64,000 nucleotides of DNA, taken from assembly GCF_018784445.1 (NCBI RefSeq), contig NZ_WQOH01000026.1, positions 33,220 to 97,219 on the forward strand, given 5' to 3'. The notes under the pieces are model-generated. The model was given only the letters and a program-made list of their open reading frames with translations. It was not told the origin of the DNA and ran no database searches. A program made the position numbers and the translations under genes. The stretch comes from Gemmiger formicilis. GTDB lineage: Bacteria > Bacillota > Clostridia > Oscillospirales > Ruminococcaceae. This document shows positions 36,883 through 44,458 of this stretch, in pieces (within the stretch, counting starts at the first letter, position 1; the number at the start of each line of letters is the position of its first letter).

Positions 36883-37005
36883 GTTATACAACATCACGCA
36901 TACAGGGGCACAGGCTTTGCATCGTGGCAGCACGGCGGTAGCGTAGAAGAACGCCTGATAGAATATCTGGAAAGCCAGGGCGCGTACCAGTGCGCGGTGC
37001 GGTAA
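36883..37005 (+). pseudogene. C-terminal gene fragment of unknown family
   Basis: The reading frame holds YRGTGFASWQHGGSVEERLI then EYLESQGAYQCAVR and a stop. It lacks a start. Adjacent to the capsid-like remnant, part of the decayed zone at the left edge of the island. Confidence 0.35.
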
Positions 37006-37065
37006 AAAGTGCAGTATGGCAAAAAGAAAGCACCTAAAAACTTACGTTCTTAGGTATTTTTCTTT

Positions 37066-37098
37066 TGGTGCGGATGAAGGAACTTGAACCCACGTGGC
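37066..37098 (-). other. tRNA 3'-end-like fragment, possible att remnant
   Basis: Minus strand ends GGGTTCAAG..CATCCGCACCA: a T-loop-like TTCAAGT, seven acceptor-like bases, A and CCA. The T stem pairs poorly and no 5' half follows, so it is not a working tRNA. Integrating elements often carry such ends at attachment sites. Confidence 0.3.
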
Positions 37099-37439
37099 AT
37101 TGCTGTTAAATTGATTTCGAGTTAATCTTTGAAAAGGTAATATGGTGATAACCAAGGCTGATGCAGGCTGGTTTGTCCGCTGATTTTGGACGATGTGTGT
37201 AGGGATAATACTGCTCCACAACCAAAAAATAATGTAGGTACGAAAAGAAGCAAAATCGCCCGTTTTGGGGCAAAAATGGCGGCTTTTTGGGAGAAATGCA
37301 AGATAAGATGCAAGATAACCCCTGCCAAAAAAGCCGGATAATGGTGCAGGTTTGCGGACACGAATGAGAAAAATGCAAGAAACAAAAAAATGAAGTAGTG
37401 ATTTTTCGGGTTCCACTTTACAAACAAGGAGAACCCGAA

Positions 37440-38063
37440 ATGAAGAAAGAAACTGTAAGCAATGACTCTTTGAAAGAAAAAATCGAAGTAATCCTAACGC
37501 CTTATCCGGACCCGATGAGCCGCAACGATTTCCGCATTGTATGCCATATCGGGACGCGCACTTCGCTTTATCTCCTGCAAAGCGGGCTTGTTCCCTGCAA
37601 AAACAACGGAAAGAAAACGCGCTGCTATAAAATCGCCAAGAAAGATGTTGCCGAGTATCTCTACCGCCGAGAGTCCGACCCGATGCGCTACACTCCGCCC
37701 AGCGGGTGGTATTACAACTACCCCAAGCATAAGAAACCTGCCGCATCGTTAGAGCGCAAGCTGAACTATACGGGCGAAGAACGGCTGCTGGCCAAGGAAT
37801 GGTACGAGCAGCAACTGGCAAATTACCCGGATGTATTGACCGTTGCGCAAGTCTGCGAGGTGACAGGCTATCAACGCCACACAATTCTGAAATGGTGCAG
37901 CAGGGGCTTGCTGAAAACCATCTTGCAGACACCCAAGTATATGATTCCCAAAGTATGGCTGCTGGAATTTGTGACATCCGATTTTTTCAACGAGATCAGC
38001 CGAAAATGTGGAAAACACTACACCGCAATCAGAGCAATTAGCAACTCGCGCAAAGCCAGATGA
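37440..38063 (+). CDS. Helix-turn-helix (excisionase/MerR-like) protein
   Basis: 207 aa with two weak DNA-binding-like parts. The first is MSRNDFRIVCHIGTRTSLYLLQSGLVPCKN at about 20-50 with KKDVAEYLYRRESDP. The second is YPDVLTVAQVCEVTGYQRHTILKWCSRGLLKT at about 138-170, the excisionase-type winged helix, followed by PKYMIPKVWLLEFV. The second part resembles the 78-aa protein at 57431 (YPDIVTVKDLQAMLGISRHAAYDLLGEG), so the two may belong to related mobile elements. ATG at 37440 follows AAGGAG. Convergent with the broken DUF1016 gene. Confidence 0.72.
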   Translation: MKKETVSNDSLKEKIEVILTPYPDPMSRNDFRIVCHIGTRTSLYLLQSGLVPCKNNGKKTRCYKIAKKDVAEYLYRRESDPMRYTPPSGWYYNYPKHKKPAASLERKLNYTGEERLLAKEWYEQQLANYPDVLTVAQVCEVTGYQRHTILKWCSRGLLKTILQTPKYMIPKVWLLEFVTSDFFNEISRKCGKHYTAIRAISNSRKAR

Positions 38064-38068
38064 CGCGC

Positions 38069-38846
38069 TTAGTCACCCTCATGGGAGTGCCAGCGCTTTA
38101 AGACTTCTTCCACCTGCTTGATAAGCTGCTCCTTGTTCGGCATATACAGGACATACCGAGAAGCAAAAATCTGGTTTGATAACCCGCCCAAGGCATATTC
38201 AGCCGCTACACTGTCCTTATCGGTGCAGAGGATGATGCCGATGGGCGGATTGTCTTCCGGGTCGTTGACCTCCGCAGCATAATAATTCAGATACATATTG
38301 ATCTGCCCGGTAGCTTCGGGCGTGAGTTTGGTGGTTTTCAACTCGATCAGCACAAGGGCATGCAAAATCTTGTTGTAGAACACCATGTCCACATAGTAGT
38401 GGATGTTATTCACAGTGACCCGCTGCTGCGTGCCGACAAACATAAAGCCCCGACCAAGTTCCAGCAGGAAATCTTCGATTTGCCGCACCAGTGCCGCTTC
38501 CAAGTCGCTTTCAAGGAATGGCTTTTCCTCCGGCAGACCTAAAAATTCAAACACATACGGGTCTTTGATGATGTCCTCCGGCTTGGCGTATTTCAGCCAG
38601 CGCCAAAACCTGCTCTTTGTTGGCATCACCGCGGGACAGAAGCAGACGCTCAAACAGAGAACTATCGATTTGCCGCTTCATCTCACGGACAGACCATCCG
38701 GCGTTGACTGCTTCCTTTTCATAGAAGCTGCGCTTTTCCTTATCGGAGATGGACAGCAGCTCGCAGTAGTGCGACCAATTCAATTCTCCAGACACTGTCT
38801 GGAAAATTGGATAGCTGAGATAGAACTGCTGCATCTTGTATGTAAA
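38069..38846 (-). pseudogene. DUF1016/YhcG-type PDDEXK nuclease, truncated and frameshifted
   Basis: The C-terminal frame contains KPEDIIKDPYVFEFLGL, LELGRGFMFVGTQQRVTV, the nuclease core YYVDMVFYNKILHALVLIELKTTKLTPEATGQ, and GIILCTDKDSVAAEYAL, the YhcG PD-(D/E)xK domain. The upstream part (YLSYPIFQTVSGELNWSHYC, KRQIDSSLFERLLLSRGD) is in another frame. The frames part near 38600, after ALAE. The usual first helices are also missing at the 5' end, where the promoter of the next gene begins. Probably a dead defence or TA-associated nuclease. Confidence 0.75.
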
Positions 38847-38858
38847 TATTTTAATTTG

Positions 38859-38887
38859 TTGACATTTTCCCGAAATCACGATATAGT
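38859..38887 (+). promoter_or_regulatory. Promoter of the HipA-like module
   Basis: TTGACA (38859-38864), 17-bp spacer, TATAGT (38882-38887), near consensus. The first gene starts at 38920 behind GGGAGG. Confidence 0.8.
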
Positions 38888-38919
38888 AATAGTAGAAAAC
38901 GACTTGGGAGGGATACTGG

Positions 38920-39516
38920 ATGCCAAGCGATTACCAACAGCAAATAAAAGAGATTTTTGGCACATCTGATTTGGATGAACTGCGAGAACTTGCAAAGATG
39001 CTGAAAATCAATAATCCAAATCCGCGCAATGCGGGTCGCAAGGCGCAGCTGACCCCCGACCAGACCGTAGAGGTTTTGGAACTGCATAGAAAAGGCATCG
39101 GCAACACCGAGATTGCAAAACAGTTCGGCGTGTCGCGCCAGACCATATATAAGTATATCTATAACGCCGAGCATTTCAGCACGGACCCAGATTTTACCAT
39201 GCGGATGAACTTTATGAATGGTCAGCAGCTATGTACGGTCATTGACATTGATTTCAAGCACGAAGTTGTCCGCATGAAGAACTACACCGACCGAATCCCT
39301 TTGCGGGCGTTTGGCGTTGTAGAAAATCCGTCCTGGGCAGATTTCGAGGAATTCTTGAAAGAAAGATGCCTGCCCGCCAGCCGAGCCGGTCTGAAAGGCA
39401 TTCTCCGGGAGATGGATATTCCTTTCTTTGATCCGCTGTTGATTATTGAAAAGACAAACGGGCGCATGGCTGGGGACAAACAGTGGGTGCAGATGATCCG
39501 TAACATCGCTGCGTAA
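38920..39516 (+). CDS. HTH protein fused to a HipA N-terminal-like (HipS-like) domain
   Basis: 198 aa. Residues 39-80 are a resolvase/Hin-type helix-turn-helix (LTPDQTVEVLELHRKGIGNTEIAKQFGVSRQTIYKYI). The C-terminal part (about 95-195) has MRMNFMNGQQLCTVIDIDF, RIPLRAFGVVENPSWADFEEFL, LPASRAGLKGILREMDI and IIEKTNGRMAGDKQW. This order recalls the HipA N-subdomain 1 that HipS carries as a separate antitoxin in HipBST. The kinase gene follows 9 nt later. It is therefore a plausible HipB-HipS fusion antitoxin and autoregulator, an inference from motif order. Confidence 0.68.
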   Translation: MPSDYQQQIKEIFGTSDLDELRELAKMLKINNPNPRNAGRKAQLTPDQTVEVLELHRKGIGNTEIAKQFGVSRQTIYKYIYNAEHFSTDPDFTMRMNFMNGQQLCTVIDIDFKHEVVRMKNYTDRIPLRAFGVVENPSWADFEEFLKERCLPASRAGLKGILREMDIPFFDPLLIIEKTNGRMAGDKQWVQMIRNIAA

Positions 39517-39525
39517 GGAGGGCTT

Positions 39526-40344
39526 ATGGAAATAATTGATTTAAGCAAACTTGAACCGCAGGAAACGCTGAACCATACATCCAAGGGAAATCAGTTAAAA
39601 TGGAAATGTGACGGGTATTGGTACAAGGCTGACCACATGGGTTATGAGGGGCTGGCGGAAACGATTGTTTCTGCCATGCTGGCAAAGTCAACCATTAAGT
39701 ACCCCTTTGTCGTTTATGAGTATTCGCAAATCAAGTACAAAGACCGAGTTTACAGTGGCTGTAAAAGTGCTGATTTTCTCGCGGACGGTTATGACCTTAT
39801 TCCATTGGAAAAGTTGTATCGAAAATTTACCGGCGGGAGCCTTGCAGTAGATACAGCTCATCAAGGGGAAATCAAGAATCAGATAAAATTTCTGGTAAAC
39901 TTCGTTGAACAGACAACCGGACTACAAAACTTTGGGCAATATCTGACCTCGATGCTGGAGATTGATGCATTTTTCCTAAACGAAGATCGACATACCAACA
40001 ATATTGCTGTTCAATACAACGCCGCAGACGATACCTATGCACTGTGCCCATTATTTGATAATGGCTTGTCGCTTTTGGCGGATACCAATATGGATTTTCC
40101 CTTGGAAAGAAGCTTAGAGGATTGCCTAAAAACTGTTGAAGCCAAGCCTTTTTCGAGATATTTTGACGAACAGTTAGATGCTGCTGAGGAATTATACGGC
40201 ATACAGCTTCACTTCAACTTTAGCACAAACGATGTAAAGGCGCTCATCGATAGCTATCGAACCGCCTATAGCCAAGAAATTTGCGACCGCTGTGAAGCCC
40301 TTATCCGCCGCCAGATGCGCCATTATGGGTATCTCGTTAGGTAG
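39526..40344 (+). CDS. HipA-like serine/threonine kinase (candidate toxin)
   Basis: 272 aa. After the N-terminal lobe (KWKCDGYWYKADHMGYEGLAE) comes the kinase core MLEIDAFFLNEDRHTNNIAVQY near residue 144. That matches the HipA/CtkA catalytic loop with D and the N-x-D-R-H motif. It is followed by YALCPLFDNGLSLLAD, equivalent to the DFG metal-binding loop. It lacks HipA's N-subdomain 1, which is found in the preceding gene, as in HipT of HipBST. It would phosphorylate a translation factor or synthetase if it follows known HipA-type toxins. The target is unknown. Confidence 0.78.
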   Translation: MEIIDLSKLEPQETLNHTSKGNQLKWKCDGYWYKADHMGYEGLAETIVSAMLAKSTIKYPFVVYEYSQIKYKDRVYSGCKSADFLADGYDLIPLEKLYRKFTGGSLAVDTAHQGEIKNQIKFLVNFVEQTTGLQNFGQYLTSMLEIDAFFLNEDRHTNNIAVQYNAADDTYALCPLFDNGLSLLADTNMDFPLERSLEDCLKTVEAKPFSRYFDEQLDAAEELYGIQLHFNFSTNDVKALIDSYRTAYSQEICDRCEALIRRQMRHYGYLVR

Positions 40345-41179
40345 ATTGAACGTGAGTCAGAGCGAATCAGGAAAAAAGATGCGGCACAATACAGCAAATG
40401 CAATGTGATTAAAAAATGTTGATTGTTTACACGACCTCAATTCACAGGTCATTGTATAAATGGCAAATAATTTACGCAATTGATAACATTAATAGCGACT
40501 CCGGCAAAACGCAATCTATCTTTAAGCTCAATTTTCCAGTCTCTGACTGGAGAATCTAATAGCTAAGATATGATTGAGACAAAGTTTTTTCGCTGTGTGT
40601 AATTCGAACATCGTCATTCTACAATAACTTTTGCCGATCTCTATCACGATGATAATTTTTTCCCCCATTTTTATCAAAAATTGACAGCAGCCCACTCTGG
40701 CGCAGCACTCCAAATTGCTAGACACGTCTGGCAACTTTTAAGTATGTCCTCCGGCATAATGCCATTCTCGGCGCACTCTGTGGGATTCGTAGCACACAAA
40801 ACGTCAGATGTGAAAAGACGGTCACAAGACACATTTGGCCGTACTTTGTAGAGGTGGCCGAAGATGTACGGCATACACCTTTGTATCGGGACATCTACAA
40901 ACTCAGACAGCAAAAAATCTAGTGTATGTTTGCTTACACAAAAGAAGAGCACAGCATGCACTATATGCAGTACAGAGGCTTTGCTTAGGTCACCAACTGG
41001 ATGAAGCCCAAATTTTCTGCCATGAATTTAAAGAAACTAGCCGCTTGGAAGTAGAAGATGAAAAATCCTTCTCCGAGAAAGAAGCGGAGAGGTTTTTCCT
41101 AGGAGAATTTTTTCGCTATTATTGCTACTGTTTTTTGTTTCAAGAGTGTGGCAGTGGGCGGATAACTCCATGGAGGCCT
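40345..41179. other. AT-rich stretch without a recognised gene
   Basis: Several short open frames exist on both strands, but none has a ribosome binding site, plausible codon use or recognisable motifs. It probably consists of decayed mobile-element sequence. Confidence 0.5.
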
Positions 41180-41384
41180 CGCCATGGATGATTATCTTCT
41201 TCGATTGGATTAGCAAGGGCAGCTCGATATGTAGGACGGTCAGGACAATCATGTTGGTATCGTCAAAAAGGTCAAAAACGGTATCGCCTACACTATCTAG
41301 GGTAACTCCGGCGATAACTGCCGCGTGAATCAGTGCCCGATTGGCCATTATGAAATTCTCGGCTACGGTGTGCTGAATCTGTAA
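41180..41384 (+). pseudogene. Decayed CHAP-domain cell-wall hydrolase fragment
   Basis: Reading from 41244 gives DNHVGIVKKVKNGIAYTI, a stop (TAG, probably from GAG), then GNSGDNCRVNQCPIGHYEIL and GYGVLNL to a TAA at 41382. This is the HVGIVE..GNSG end of CHAP amidases carried by conjugative elements. The preceding MIIFFDW lies in another frame. At least one frameshift and one nonsense change. Confidence 0.65.
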
Positions 41385-41487
41385 ACCGGGTTCAAAGACG
41401 AACTTGCCCCCTTTATTTTTAGGTGCACTTAAATGTCGACCAGAAGCGACAACTCGCAAAAAAAATGCGAAAAACACCTGTATATCA

Positions 41488-41516
41488 TTGAATTATTCGA
41501 ATCCTTGTGATAGAAT
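41488..41516 (+). promoter_or_regulatory. Promoter of the BREX operon
   Basis: TTGAAT (41488-41493), 17-bp spacer, TAGAAT (41511-41516). The spacer contains the palindrome ATTCGAAT (41496-41503), a possible operator. No other good promoter is evident before the downstream genes, which are nearly contiguous. Confidence 0.68.
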
Positions 41517-41587
41517 GTTTATTATTAGACTGTAAAAATGGGAATGTTTGCACCCAGACTGGGATAAATAAGAAAGGACGATCGGCT

Positions 41588-41791
41588 ATGCGTGTGAGCT
41601 ATGACAGACTTTGGAAAATGATGAAGAACAATAAAATGACAAAACGCGATCTTGCTCAAGCTGCCGGATTCAGTCAATACATGATGGGACAATTTACCAA
41701 GGACGAGTACGTGTCCCTAAAAGAGATTGCGACTCTTTGCGGTATCTTCCATTGTGATATCGGGGATGTTGTTGAGATAATCGAGGACTAA
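41588..41791 (+). CDS. Small Xre-family regulator of the BREX operon
   Basis: 67-aa Cro/C1-type helix-turn-helix (MTKRDLAQAAGFSQYMMGQFTKDEYVSLKEIATLCGIF). The frame is open to 41507, but the ATG at 41588 follows AGAAAGGA, so the shorter form is chosen. It is first in the operon, 5 nt ahead of the 724-aa gene, and may bind the promoter palindrome at 41496. Similar tiny regulators head many defence operons and restrain expression during establishment. Confidence 0.85.
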   Translation: MRVSYDRLWKMMKNNKMTKRDLAQAAGFSQYMMGQFTKDEYVSLKEIATLCGIFHCDIGDVVEIIED

Positions 41792-41796
41792 GCTGT

Positions 41797-43971
41797 ATGA
41801 ATAGCCAGCCTAAATGGGATATATACGAATCCGTAGTACTTTTAAGCGGCTATCTCTTAGCTTGCAAAAAGAGTGAACCAAAAGCCTATATTATCAGGCG
41901 TGTTTCGGCAGACTTACGAGCCATGGCCATACATCGAGGGCGAAAGATTGATGAGGGTTTTCGAAATGAAAACGGTATATCTTATCAAATGCAAAACATG
42001 GATTCTGCCTATAGGGGTCGAAAAATTTATGTTCCTGCAACTAAGCTGTTTCAAGAAACAGTAAGCTTGTATAGAAATCATTACAGCAGATTTCAGGAAC
42101 TGCTCAAGGAAGCAAGATATATGATTGAACATGACATTGCCCAACATGCCCTAAATGATACAAACGTATTTGCTGTAGATTTTAATGATTGCTCGGACAT
42201 GTCGTTTGCATGTGTAAACAGTCTCACGTATAAAGGGCAGACAATACTAATCCGACCTAAATGGCGCGGCCTTTATATAGCACTTCTCAAAAGACTCTAC
42301 GGTGATTATCCAAATGAAATTGATAGTGTAGTTGGAAAAGTGTATGGCCGAGCCTCTGCTCCGCTTGTTGGGAATCATTGTTCTATTTCTTCAATGCGTT
42401 CTCCGGGTGAATTTGCTCCCGACAGATATGTAGAACTAAACATATCCGCAACCACAGTCATTATAAATATAAAAGCTATACTAGATATCTGTGGTACAAG
42501 TTACGAGGATGTCAATATCACCTATACCAAGGATAATAAGGACGAAAAGCAATCGCTTTTAAAAATTCAAAGTAAAATTCAAAATATTCAGGCCATTTTT
42601 CCATCCGAGTTGCTTTCAATTGCGGGGACAATCATTTCTGACATCTTTCCGAATGGCCTTCGCAAGTCATCGCAAATTGCAAGAAAGAAATTTGCAGCTT
42701 CTTATAAAAGTATTACAGGAAAAGATTTCCCAGACAATATAAATCTTGATGCACTCGCTCTTCAGATAGGATTGGAATATGAAGACAAGATATATGTTCT
42801 TTCTAAGGAAACAAAGGAATTTCTTAGGAAGTCAATCGAAAATATTCGAGAGAAAGAATATCGTTTAGTGTATTACGAAGAACTGTACAATACTTTTTCA
42901 GAACAGCTTTCTGCGGATAAGATTTTCTCGGCAGCGATGTTAAAAACGGTACTTGAGGCAGTTGTACCCGAAATGTTCTTCTATAAGGCATATGCGTGCT
43001 TTTCAAAGGACGACTCTTTGGTTGATGACATAATTCATGCATACGGGGATGATATATATATCGACTACCATGAGATAAAAAGTCGCTTGCCGTATGTTGA
43101 CCTTTATCAAATTCGTTTGACCTGTTCTAGAAGCTCTGAGTTCGTCTCTATGGGCGACGAAGTATATGCACTTTCCAGAAAAATATGTTTGTCAAAAAAC
43201 GATATTGAAGCTGCACGGAGAAGTATAGAAGAAGATATAACCGAAAACAACTTTTCCAAGCTTGGCAGCATTGATGTTTATGAAAGTGAATGCATGAATC
43301 CCGGCATCAATGCTTCTGCGTTGCAGACGCTCCTGTTTGATAGACATCTATCAGAAGATTATGATAGGAAGCGCTCAATTATCACGAGAAAAGGCGCGGA
43401 AATCCGAGTATATGATGTGATGAAGAAGTTTTGCCTAGAACACGAGCAGATATCCGTTAATGAGATAGAAGCTTATGAACGGGATATCAGTGGTCGCTTC
43501 ACATACGGATTAAGCGCTGCTTTTGACAACATGATTAGAGTTAACAAAGAAACGTTTGTGCATAACGATATGGTTCCTTTTGATGTTGAGGCGACCGACT
43601 ACGCAATCTCGATGTATGTTCAAAATAGTGTGTTCCCTTTGGCTGACATTAAAAGTTTTACTTCCTTTCCCTATGTTGAGGGCTTCCCGTGGAATTCTTT
43701 TCTGCTTGACAGTTTTTGTAGTCATTGCAGCAAAGAATTCCGTTCAATGGGCGGTCCTGCAAAGCAGAATATTATCGGTGCGATATACCCGATTCACATG
43801 ACTTTTGACAACTACACATCTCTGCTTGCAAAAACCGCTGCAGATAGCGGATTGGAGTTGACGGACAAAACGATTGGAGATTTCTTCTCTGCCCATAAAT
43901 ACTGGTTGAGAAGGAGTAAGCTCAATGAGGTTTTAGCGACAGCTCAGGAAATGAGACTCAAGGAGGAATAA
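41797..43971 (+). CDS. Unrecognised 724-aa protein within the BREX operon
   Basis: No family assigned with confidence. The N-terminal 95 residues (WDIYESVVLLSGYLLACKKS, RRVSADLRAMAIHRGRKIDE, FRNENGISYQMQNMD) form a helical module. I recall its pattern (variable residues, then LR..A...G..ID..FRN.NGI..QM) at the N-termini of several Firmicute defence proteins. The remaining 600 residues have mixed alpha/beta character, no Walker motifs, no obvious PD-(D/E)xK and no membrane helices. Its stop is 4 nt before the brxP start. It occupies the position where a specificity or restriction factor could sit. It is not one of the four core type 4 BREX genes as I know them. Confidence 0.8.
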   Translation: MNSQPKWDIYESVVLLSGYLLACKKSEPKAYIIRRVSADLRAMAIHRGRKIDEGFRNENGISYQMQNMDSAYRGRKIYVPATKLFQETVSLYRNHYSRFQELLKEARYMIEHDIAQHALNDTNVFAVDFNDCSDMSFACVNSLTYKGQTILIRPKWRGLYIALLKRLYGDYPNEIDSVVGKVYGRASAPLVGNHCSISSMRSPGEFAPDRYVELNISATTVIINIKAILDICGTSYEDVNITYTKDNKDEKQSLLKIQSKIQNIQAIFPSELLSIAGTIISDIFPNGLRKSSQIARKKFAASYKSITGKDFPDNINLDALALQIGLEYEDKIYVLSKETKEFLRKSIENIREKEYRLVYYEELYNTFSEQLSADKIFSAAMLKTVLEAVVPEMFFYKAYACFSKDDSLVDDIIHAYGDDIYIDYHEIKSRLPYVDLYQIRLTCSRSSEFVSMGDEVYALSRKICLSKNDIEAARRSIEEDITENNFSKLGSIDVYESECMNPGINASALQTLLFDRHLSEDYDRKRSIITRKGAEIRVYDVMKKFCLEHEQISVNEIEAYERDISGRFTYGLSAAFDNMIRVNKETFVHNDMVPFDVEATDYAISMYVQNSVFPLADIKSFTSFPYVEGFPWNSFLLDSFCSHCSKEFRSMGGPAKQNIIGAIYPIHMTFDNYTSLLAKTAADSGLELTDKTIGDFFSAHKYWLRRSKLNEVLATAQEMRLKEE

Positions 43972-43975
43972 TCCC

Positions 43976-44458
43976 TTGTACGAATACAAATACGATGCCA
44001 AAACCGGCGGCATAATGCTCACAGATACAACTTCACTTGTTTCAAAAGAGCCACGACCAGTCTATGCACAGGAACTTGACTACTTAGGCGTTGATGATTA
44101 CCTGATATATGAGAAGCAACAGGATGTTCCTTATATGTGGGCTGAAGCTGCCCGCTATATCTATAGGGGAGAGGTCATTTTCAATACAAAGGGCGGCTCC
44201 CTTTACGAAAAGCCCACATTGGAATTTGCGATGAAAGAAATGAATGGAGAAAAGGTTCGTGTAATTCCCAATGGAACAATTCTAGAGAAAATTGACATTC
44301 CTGCTATGGTAGAAGCAAACAGGGATGCCCTTGCGATTATAGAACAGGTAACCGTTAAAAAAATCTATGATGTATATAAACGGCGAAAAAAATCACTTGA
44401 TTTTTCCATGTTGCCTTTTCCGGCGGCAAAGACAGCATTGTACTTCTTGAGCTTGTGA
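43976..44458 (+). CDS. brxP: brxP, N-terminal piece before a frameshift
   Basis: Starts at TTG behind a strong AGGAGG (43961-43966). Residues 1-142 (YDAKTGGIMLTDTTSLVSKE, YIYRGEVIFNTKGGSLYEKP, VKKIYDVYKRRKKSLD) form the N-terminal domain before the PP-loop in this PAPS-reductase-like family. After Asp142 (44399-44401) the frame turns into a nonsense tail and stops at 44458. In the -1 frame the same bases read FFHVAFSGGKDSIVLLELV, the expected continuation. One extra T in the T5 run at 44401-44405 would restore one protein of about 760 aa. Confidence 0.85.
   Translation: MYEYKYDAKTGGIMLTDTTSLVSKEPRPVYAQELDYLGVDDYLIYEKQQDVPYMWAEAARYIYRGEVIFNTKGGSLYEKPTLEFAMKEMNGEKVRVIPNGTILEKIDIPAMVEANRDALAIIEQVTVKKIYDVYKRRKKSLDFSMLPFPAAKTALYFLSL

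Noticed and set aside
37066..37098. A functional tRNA gene
   Set aside because: Only a 3'-end-like piece with CCA; the T stem pairs poorly and no D or anticodon arm follows.
41037..41477. A 146-codon minus-strand gene
   Set aside because: The plus strand of the same bases encodes a recognisable decayed CHAP domain; the minus frame has no motifs.
44386..44392. A-AAA-AAA heptamer in brxP as a programmed -1 frameshift site
   Set aside because: It is in the right phase, but a -1 shift there reads ATC ACT TGA and stops at 44398-44400. It cannot join the PP-loop frame; the shift must occur after 44400.
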